From Dicyema japonicum (Eukaryota > Dicyemida > Rhombozoa > Dicyemidae): 64,000 nt of DNA. The stretch lies in contig RDEW01000029.1 in NCBI GenBank assembly GCA_011109175.1, positions 34,158 through 98,157 on the forward strand, in the 5' to 3' direction. The number at the start of each line of letters is the position of its first letter. Position 1 is the first letter of the stretch. The position numbers and the translations under genes are program-made. A model generated the notes under the pieces. It saw only the letters and a list, made by a program, of their open reading frames with translations, had not been told where the DNA came from and searched no databases. This document shows, piece by piece, positions 56,501 through 64,000 of the stretch.

Positions 56501-56705
56501 CTGCCACTTGTACAAGGAGTCGAATTGACATTTCTGGAAATAATTTATTCAAAATTACTTCATGGACCTGCTCTTCTATTTTTGGTAAATCCACCTGAGA
56601 TAACGGAAAAGACGTTATCGGAAAATGCAGAGAATCCGAAAGCTTGGATGAAAAACGGAAAAAATTTGCTTTGGGAATATTTCTGATTAAAATATTAATT
56701 GACAT
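53567..56705 (-). CDS. IARS2: mitochondrial isoleucyl-tRNA synthetase, 18 exons, 915 aa
   Basis: Class I synthetase that charges mitochondrial tRNA-Ile. Seventeen introns of 21-26 nt (56534-56558, 56388-56410, 56208-56233, 56037-56058, 55965-55986, 55898-55919, 55738-55759, 55442-55463, 55337-55359, 55168-55190, 54983-55006, 54658-54679, 54432-54455, 54287-54308, 54162-54182, 53815-53839, 53680-53702) leave 2748 nt in one frame. The N-terminus ([20 protein letters not shown]) is Arg/Ser-rich, a plausible mitochondrial targeting signal. HIGH motif HVGH is at 83-86 in [43 protein letters not shown] and [14 protein letters not shown] are present; KMSKS is at 606-610. A C-terminal zinc site is formed by Cys892, 895, 907 and 910. 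Motif spacing follows bacterial/mitochondrial IleRS rather than the cytosolic form. It appears intact. Confidence 0.96.
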
Positions 56706-56945
56706 TTCAATAAGAATTCATGTGTTTTTAATTAATTTTAAATTAATTTTTGATAAAAAATATTTTTATAATATTACAATGAATATTAAATTTAAAATTT
56801 TTACATTCTTGTTGAATTTTTTACAAAAACATGAATTTTTACGTCAGCAAACCCTCAATATGTTCCTTCCGCAAGCCTAGAATTCTCCTCATTCTGCACC
56901 ATTTATACGAATTATAGTCGTTTCTTAATGACAAAATAAAAGTAA
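56706..56945. other. AT-rich upstream region of IARS2
   Basis: Very AT-rich, presumably promoter and 5' UTR of the minus-strand gene. It contains only an incidental plus-strand frame. Confidence 0.45.
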
Positions 56946-56949
56946 CAAA

Positions 56950-57400
56950 TGGTCGTATAGAATGTCTACCGCGCTCCCGAAAATGTTGGATGGGCAGAGT
57001 GGATCGACACAAGTAGCCTCCCAGACCAAAGGTTTTCTTTCTTCGGATGGGAAAATTGTGATTCCGTCAGGACGTTTTCCCTCTTCTCTGTCCAGGCCAA
57101 TAGGTTCAAGTATGGCGTGGTATCCTGCAGACTTCAGGGCTCCCTTGACAATTCCTTTGATCGCCTTGTGTTTTGGGAATCGCCCTCACTTTTTTGACAC
57201 GAGAAGGCATGGTTTGTGTCCACAACAATCCACGGTGGCGCCACACCGGCATTTGTGAGTCTGGCAAATCTCCAGTCCAAGTATGGTGGCGATGCCGATG
57301 CGGAAGTATCGTCGTCAAAGTAGGTCACGACACTACCAACGTGCATTGATCCAAGCACCTCTTTATTCGCATCTTTCAGTGACTAGACAGGCACGTCTGT
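56950..57400 (-). mobile_element. RLE-family LINE nuclease fragment
   Basis: The minus strand reads RCGATVDCCGHKPC, KCGRFPKHKAIKGIV, ILEPIGLDREEGKRPDGITI and VWEATCVDPLCPS, the zinc and nuclease region of this family. Broken by shifts and truncated. Confidence 0.75.
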
Positions 57401-57551
57401 GTTGGTTTGATTGGTTCAGAAGTTTCTCATATTTATCCTCGCAGATGGTCCTGTAACGGTCTTAATGCTCAGGCATCATCTCCTTCAAATGCTCCATATC
57501 TGTGATTTCAGATGATTTTGTTTGGATTTGGAGAATCATCCTGATCAGCAG

Positions 57552-58320
57552 TTAGCTGGAGCACAAAGAGGATAGATACGCAGGGCAAGTTAGATTTTTC
57601 GGTGAAGGGATTCCCAGTCCGCCCAGGCTAACGCGTAGGGTCGCTTGGTCGTCAAATTTCACATTTGTGATACGTTCAATTTTGGTCCGGAAGAGGGAAT
57701 CGATAGCATCGAGCTGTTGCATTTTCAGGTAGCAGGGTGCCCCCCGAAGAACGTAGTTCAGTTTCTGTGCTGATAAGGCGTTTCTCAGGAGGAATAGGAA
57801 GGTAAATGCGTCCAGCATCTCCCGACGTCTGAATGTTGTTTTTAGTTGATGTTCTTTTGTTCTTAGAGTGTTACTGATTCCAGCATCAGTAAGAGGGCAT
57901 CCAAGTATTTCCAGTTGTTCTGATTTGGTTTCTGTGACTTTCGGAATGATCTCTTTGAACATACCAAGGATCAGATTCCATTCAGACTGCGAAAATCCAA
58001 AATTGGTAACTTCACACTTATTGGTGTTTAGAGTTAGGCATAGGGATTCCAGTTGTACTATCAGACTTTTCAAACAATCTAGTACATATTTCAGATGACC
58101 ACCCATGGAGCAATCATCCAAATACCATACTCTCAGAGGAGTAGAACAATATCCTGTGATACGGGCAATTCCCAGGCTAAAATGGGCAGGCCCCAGTGGG
58201 TCTCCTTGTTGGACTCCAGAAGATGAAATGTAATATTGGCCGTGTACCAGACTGGATGGTTATCCATCGAGCTATGAATATAGCTGTACACTGATGGGTA
58301 GTATATGGAGCAATCCTCCA
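57552..58320 (-). mobile_element. RLE-family LINE RT fragment
   Basis: Reads SSGVQQGDPLGP-like sequence (58185-58215), WYLDDCSMGGHLKYVLDCLK (58080-58135), NTNKCEVTNFGF, QLEILGCPLTDAGI, LRGAPCYLKMQQLDAIDSLF. It stops at 57552, with the piece at 56950-57400 probably the remainder of the same copy. Confidence 0.78.
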
Positions 58321-58324
58321 AATT

Positions 58325-58917
58325 GTGTCGGTCACGTCTATGTTTACTTCGGACAAAAGGTTGGGGAAGATGACTGTCAAGTTAAAATTGGACATTGAAA
58401 TCCCCTTCACCAAATATCAAAAGATCCTGGGCGTGACACTGGATACACACTTATGTTTGTCACCACACGTGGCAAACATTGTTCTGAAGTGCGAGAAGAG
58501 AATCAATGTATTAGAATGTTTATCTGGAATATGGAAGACAGGTACCCACCCGGTCTTGATGAACATTTACAAGCAATACATCGAACCATGCTTATCGTAC
58601 GCGTGTGCTTCGTGGGGACCTTCATTATCATGGACGAACACGAAATCGAGGACGTTCAAAAGAAGGCTTTCAGAATGACGGAGCGGTGGTCTTGTGGGAG
58701 ACACAGAACTGGACCGACTACTCTGGAGGCCCTCATTAAACAAAACTCCGGCATGCATGACAGTGACCCTGCAAATACAGTTAGCCACCCTGTACTACTT
58801 GTGTGGGTACGAGGGAGGAGCACCAGGAAAGAATGAGGATTTTGGCGGAACGCATCGGGATCACGTGATAGTTAGTTTTGGTTTTACCGTGGTCTTGGGT
58901 GTTAAATAAATAAAATA
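58325..58917 (+). mobile_element. LINE RT C-terminal region and 3' tail (family A)
   Basis: Reads IEIPFTKYQKILGVTLDTHL, NVLECLSGIWKTGTHPVLMN and QYIEPCLSYACASWGPS, then CAGYEGGAP/VRGRSTRKE-like C-terminus and a 3' UTR with ATCACGTGATAGTTAG and CGTGGTCTTGGGTGTTAAAT. It is the reference for the tails at 22915, 11500 and 28900. Frameshifted after about 58640. Confidence 0.75.
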
Positions 58918-59039
58918 AATCAGAAACAACAAAGAAACGAATTATACGGTGAATGATCTGAACGAAACTTGAAGAGGTTGACAGAGTAACAGGGACTCAA
59001 GTTATTATTATTATTAATAGCACTTTCGAAGAACCAAAA

Positions 59040-62000
59040 ATGTAATTTATTTAATTATGGTTCCGCTTGTGCCGTATTTTTCTTCAGGTTATTTTTTTTC
59101 CACAATTATCTTGACCAACTTTCTCCATGCTCTGCGGTTACAGGCAGTTATTCCGAGCGTATCCAGATCATCTCCAGTTTTCAGTTTTCGTCTTATATTG
59201 GTCAGGTCCTTGTGTAGAACCTCTGGCAAAGTTATGCGAAGTCTTCCACGGAACGAGAGCAGAAATAGTTATCCATTGCTATTTTAGCAAACGTCATCTG
59301 GTTCATTTGAAGGATGTGACAAAACAGACAACATCTTGATTCCAGGATATCCAGACTCAATGGTCTTGTATTACATACTTTGTATAGATTCTTGTTTGTA
59401 ATTTTTTTTCGGCCAGTTGATGCCAAGCAACAGTCGAGTTGAGTTTTTTTTTCGGCCAGTTGATGCCAAGCAACAGTCGGAGTTGCTTACGATGGAAGGC
59501 ATCTAGTTTGTCCATTACCGCTTCTGAGACACCCCAGGTTGCAGCGTTGTACATTAGGACTGGTTTCACGAAGGCATTGTATAGTCTCACACGTAATTGT
59601 GTGCTAATTTGTTTACGATGATTCCAGACTACTCCCATTTTTCTAAAATCCGCGATGGCCAACATCTTCCTGTTAGTGATATCCTCAGCGTCTCCGAGCA
59701 ACGACCCCAATTTTTTACAGTATTTCCATTTTTCATCAGTTCGGGTTAGTTCACGGCGCATGATAGTTGTCTCCGTCTTTTCCGTATTGATTTTGATGAA
59801 CCATTTTTCTAGGACATCTGGCATCCGTATATAGTTTAATGTTTTCTCGTCGCTGGATATATAGTCGATATCTGCATAAATCACTTCAGTTTGAGGTAGA
59901 ACGCCAATTAATAGTCTGAAGTCTCTGAGTGCCGCCTCCAGATATGTCACAAAAAGTACCGGTGACAAGGAATCTCCCTGCGGTACCCCGAACATTGTCT
60001 CGAATGAGACAGACTCCAAATTTCCAAAACGTACACTTAGATGCGTTGTTCCAAGTAATAGACGGATCATTCTGACACTGTCCTCGTCAACCAACTTCTC
60101 CAAGATATCCAAAAGTCTCCCTCTGTGTATAAAGTCAAAGGCTTTGGACATGTCCATGCCAAGGATGCCAATAGCCCCTTTGTACTTTTGATGTGTTGCA
60201 CAAAGCTATCGATGTCCCCAGACCACATCAGCTGTAGATCTCCCTGACATGAATCCGCTTTGACCGTGAGAGAGAAAGTTATCGATGTCAGATCCAATCC
60301 TGTTCAGCACTATAAGTGATAGTGTCTTGCGTAGAGTCGTCAATAGTACGATGGGTCTTAAATTCGTTAAGGGGTCTTTAGCTTTGCCCGGCTTTTGTAG
60401 TGCAATTAGTGTGCCATTACCCACATCCAGTGGTGAGTTGTATTTGAATGTTTTGTTGTATATCTCAGTTAATAGTTCAGAGATCTCGGTCGGTGCATAT
60501 TTGAGAAGTTCTGCATTTATGTCGTCAGGGCCAGCAGCTCTATTGTTGTTCAGTTTGTCCAGGGCTTTTTTTGTTTCCAGAATCGTTATCGGAATATTTA
60601 GTTCTCGTGCTTCAACATCGAATTGTTTGATTTTTCCCCGTGGTTTTGAATGAAGGCCTGCTGATAATGGCTGGATATGGCCGATGGAATTTCATTTTTG
60701 TTTAACATAGTCTTTCCAAACTGGTCATGTATTATGATTTTTGATGACTGCGTGTCTCTATGTAATAGGTGAACAGCCTTGAACATCTGCGCTCCGTTTT
60801 TGAGTCTTTCTACTTCTTTAGCCATTCCAGCAAGTTTATTTTCCTTTATTTCCCTCGTTCTTTTCTTTATTTTATACAGGGTTTGGTTCCGCATGACTCT
60901 TTGAGTGTGTTCCTTTGCCTGGTCCTGACAGGTTTCGACCTGTAAACGTAGGTTCCTCTGCAATTTGGATAGTTCTTCAAGCTCTTAGTCATANTATTTA
61001 GTTCTCGTGCTTCACCATCGAATTGTTTGATTTTTTCCCCGTGGTTATGATTGAAGGCCTGCTGATAATGGCTGGATATGGCCGATAGAATTTCATTTTT
61101 GTTTAACATAGTCTTTCCAAACTAATCATGTATTGTGATTTTTGATGACTGCGTTTCTCTATGTAGTAGGTGAACAGCCTTGAACATCTGCGCTCCGTTT
61201 TTGAGTCTTTGTACTTCTTTAGCCATTCCAACAAATTTATTATCCTTTATTTCCATCGTTCTTTTCTTTATTTTATACAGGGTTTGGTTCCGCATGACTC
61301 TTATAGTGTGTTCCTTTGCCTGGTCCTGACAGGTTTCGACTTGTAAACGTAGGTTCCTCTGCAATTTGGATAGTTCTTCAAGCTCGTGGTCATAGTGCCC
61401 GTTGAAATGCTTCGGTTTTACTCCAACTGCTGAATGGGCCGCGCACTTTATTGCATCGATGGTGTCTTGCCACAGCTTCCCAGGCATTTTTTCTTTATTC
61501 CACTGTCTGATCTTTTCTCTCAATGTATTTTGATAGCTTTCCCGAGTCGGTCCCACCATGCAGAGTTGCTCTACTGCGAACCTCCCCTCAGATATCCTCA
61601 TGCCAGCCGCTTTGGAAACCCCAAAATATCGTTTGAAAAGGAAACGTGCCACAACCAATCTGTGATCATTATCTACTAGTGTCCCACTGTAGCCCTGAGA
61701 ATCTGTTAGCAGTGCCTTGTAGGCTTGTTTGCAGATAATGTAATCTATTTGGTTATATATAGGCTTGATAGTCCCAGATTTGTCCTTTCGGTAGCAGCTC
61801 CATGTCGTCTTATGTCTTGCTGAGTGCCTGAAAGCAGTGTTGCATAGAAATAGTTTGAATGTATTGCAAAATTCGATAAGCGATTCTCCTGAATGGTTCC
61901 TGATCCCCCTTCCATGGCTTCCCATGAATTCTTCGTTACTACTCCCACGTCCTGCCTTTGCGTTCCAATCCCTGGCGATGTATGTCATGAACGATGTTTC

Positions 62001-62450
62001 CAAAGATGCATATAGTTGCGACAGGGAGGAATAGAAGTCGTCTAGTTCGTCTCCATTGATTAATACTCTCACCTTAGTTGGTGCATATACATTAATAATG
62101 AAGATTATGGAATTGTTCCTTTCACCGTATTTTAATTGTAAAACACATATTCTATCACCCTCCACGTCTTGTGGATTCGATTGTTGAGTTCTTTTTGTAT
62201 TGCAAATCCCATGCCGTAGTGTGGGCAATTCGAAGGGTGCAGAATCAGGCGGAAATCATTGTTGATTTCATCTAGTCCGCCTTTTACTTTCGTTTCCTGT
62301 AACCACGGTTACCTTGTACGATCCAAGCATAAATTTCTTCTTTTAGTATCCGACTTTAATCCTCTTACATTGAACGAGCTAATAGTGAAAGATCAAAAGC
62401 ACGAAAATTGGGTAAATCCATATTGAATATAAGAATCAATCCATTTGCGA
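59040..62450 (-). mobile_element. APE-type LINE, nearly full length (family B), with 399-bp duplication
   Basis: On the minus strand: endonuclease (62228-61122: RHGICNTKRTQQSNPQ, IINVYAPTKVR, YIARDWNAKAGRGSSNEEF, YNQIDYIICKQAYKALLTDS), linker, RT fingers (GKAKDPLTNLRPIVLLTTLR, HGQSGFMSGRSTAD), palm (DMSKAFDFIHRGRLLDILEK, GVPQGDSLSPVLFVTYLEAA, VIYADIDYISSDEKT with the second catalytic Asp changed), connection (YNAFVKPVLMYNAATWGV, LRLLLGINWPKKKLNSTV) and the 3' end at 59040. The linker is duplicated at 60595-60993 and 60995-61393 across an n. Confidence 0.85.
60595..61393. repeat. 399-bp head-to-tail duplication meeting at a single n
   Basis: Positions 60595-60993 and 60995-61393 align end to end with about 5% differences, separated only by the n at 60994. 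This is more divergence than in the other duplications and could be two haplotypes or two LINE copies. Confidence 0.9.
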
Positions 62451-62843
62451 TTAACCATTACAATCAAATAACAAAAAAACACGTGGAATAAAATTAATTA
62501 AATATTCTAATGCTAAGACCTGCTTTCCGAGGTTAAACCAACAAACCTTTTGTTTAATTGTTTAAAAAATTCAGGGACTGTGGTAACTCGATGTCTATTA
62601 TTAACTTGCTTTTCAGTGTGTTAAAACATACTTCCATAATCATGCTACAGAATTCTCATCAACTATAAGAGACCAAGGTCAGAAAGCTATCTTATATTCC
62701 TTCGACTTACTCTGCTGCATAAACTCGAGTTTTTTCAAATTATGCAACGAAGTAAAAAATTATTCCATGATAATCGGTAATATTAAAAAATTTTTCTAAA
62801 AAACCCAGGTTTTCCGGTACCGATTTACTCCTGTTGCGGTCGA
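62451..62843. other. intergenic stretch
   Basis: No coding frame or repeat recognised. Confidence 0.4.
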
Positions 62844-63037
62844 GTCATCGGGAGCCGTGGTCCAATGACTACTGAGTTTTTGCGCGAACTCGGAGGAATG
62901 CTTGCCAGAAAGGAAGGGATCAACGAGAAGGGTTATGACTGAGACAAAAGATTGGAATGGTTACACTCCGAAGGAACTCGTTTGCGATTCATGCAGCCGG
63001 CTTCCTCAACTAACATTTGTTTCTTTGTTAAAGGAAC
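62844..63037 (+). repeat. dispersed ~190-bp repeat, copy 2
   Basis: Same sequence as 17143-17335, from CATCGGGAGCC to AACTAACATTTGTTT. It lies just downstream (in minus-strand sense) of the RLE-family fragment at 63255-63465, so it might be that family's 3' region, but 45147 is not followed by it. Confidence 0.7.
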
Positions 63038-63254
63038 ATAAAAAATAATTTTTATAAAATATTCTTAATTTCATTAGTTTCAAAATGTTCTTTTAGCCAA
63101 AAAATATATTTACCCTCATCCAACTTCAATGACTAGAAAGTGAGGCTCTGATCGGGAAAGTGACGTTAATGATCGGGAAGCCCAATAATCAAATTAAAAT
63201 TTAAGCATTAACATTAGGCCTTTCTAATGGACAGGAGTTTTTTATGATTGTTAT

Positions 63255-63465
63255 GAGACAAGTTATCGTGTCTCATGTTGACTAGTGACCTATTGGATCA
63301 TTGATCGGACTAACAAGGTCGTCCACTTATGGCCCAAGGATTCCCGACGTTTCTTCACTATAAAAAACGTAGTCTTCAAAATATTTAATAAAAAGTTCTA
63401 TTCTTTCGTTGTGATACTTACGCTGTGCCTGGAATCGAAGCCTACTCCTTTTGAAAATCGTCGAC
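63255..63465 (-). mobile_element. RLE-family LINE C-terminal fragment
   Basis: Reads KYHNERIELFIKYFEDYVFY then SEETSGILGP and VDDLVSPINDPIG, matching KYQRISEEYLFVPFAVETSG and GILGPQADELVRKIGYM of the copy at 45147. It contains stops. Confidence 0.65.
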
Positions 63466-63469
63466 CCGA

Positions 63470-64000
63470 ATGAAAGCAAAGTTGATTAGATTTATGGAAT
63501 CTTTGGAGGTATTTGCCTCAGAGTTATTTGTACCTTTGGAAACTGCAACAACCTTATCGTCCTCGGGGCTTGAAAGTCTTCATTCATTGATGGAAGGAAA
63601 TCTTCCGCAGTTCTCACTGTGTATCGAGACAAACGAAATACGCAGCTGAGACATTCTTTTGAGGGAAAAACAATCTCCAAGCTATTCGTTTCTGTACATC
63701 TAACGACATCACTTGTCATACAGGAACCTTCAGCTGAAGCATACATAGAAAGATTCGAACCCTGGCCATCAGGACTTTGTCCAGCACTTATGACACTACA
63801 CCATCCCGACTTAAACGACATTACAACGCATTTAAGAGCGGTCCTCGAGATTCCATAATCGAAGCTTGCCTTCTCAGGACCTCAAAAATTATCATAATTG
63901 TAAACTCTTGTATGAGCATCCATGTGCAGTGATCTTCGGATTGTGTACGGAATTCCTACTTAGCTCCATGTAGCCCTTGTCCTCTTCCTTGAACAAGTTG
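63470..64000. other. possible gene exons at the right edge, strand unresolved
   Basis: On the plus strand an ATG at 63470 opens MKAKLIRFMESLEVFASELF and the frame 63619-63858 ends LNDITTHLRAVLEIP. On the minus strand 63821-63492 is open for 109 codons (SGWCSVISAGQSPDGQGSNL, EDFLPSMNEDFQAP), and a Lys/Glu-rich piece (NLFKEEDKGYMEL) reaches the edge, followed by a 26-nt GT..AG segment. The minus reading is slightly more protein-like. I recognise no domain. Confidence 0.35.

Noticed and set aside
63700-63790. tRNA-like GGTTCGAATC on the minus strand
   Set aside because: The flanking bases do not pair as a T stem and no D or anticodon arm follows.

Overview
The window is eukaryotic nuclear DNA, about 38-40% GC by eye, from what looks like a very compact metazoan genome full of dead retrotransposons. 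Seven host protein genes can be resolved, and every intron found in them is 21-26 nt long (GT..AG). Splicing them out gives one continuous frame in each gene, and the spliced lengths are all multiples of three. Introns this small, together with animal-specific genes (plasma-membrane Ca2+ pump with a calmodulin-binding tail, I-BAR protein, POU-homeodomain factor), fit a dicyemid-like mesozoan best. That placement is an inference from intron size, not proof.

Host genes in order: plasma-membrane Ca2+-ATPase (6540-10033, minus, 15 exons); DHRS7B-like short-chain dehydrogenase (13886-14886, minus, 5 exons); POU-homeodomain gene (27078-27722, plus, no intron); NSRP1-like splicing factor (38407-39145, plus, 3 exons); PROPPIN/WIPI-like beta-propeller (41737-42891, plus, 4 exons); and a tight cluster of I-BAR/MTSS-like protein (50889-52894, plus, 11 exons), eEF1B (52920-53505, plus, 5 exons) and mitochondrial isoleucyl-tRNA synthetase (53567-56705, minus, 18 exons). 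In the cluster, 25 nt separate the I-BAR stop from the eEF1B start, and 61 nt separate the convergent eEF1B and IARS2 stops.

Most of the rest is transposon debris: several APE-type LINE families (one nearly intact copy with a 15-bp target-site duplication at 2639-4973), an RTE/BovB-like LINE (30060-33190), a LINE family with a PHD-like zinc finger, YLDD reverse transcriptase and a C-terminal restriction-like nuclease (45147-48024 plus fragments), a deleted hAT element with SPIN/ZBED5-type ends (1419-2416), another hAT piece, a Tc1/mariner remnant and an integrase pseudogene.

The assembly carries at least 14 head-to-tail near-perfect duplications of 35-670 bp. Two of them meet exactly at single 'n' characters and one pair flanks a 397-nt gap, so many are probably assembly or haplotype artefacts. 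A few multi-frame open regions (25861-26376, 39813-40345, 19371-19960, right edge) may hide further mini-intron genes, but I could not resolve them.
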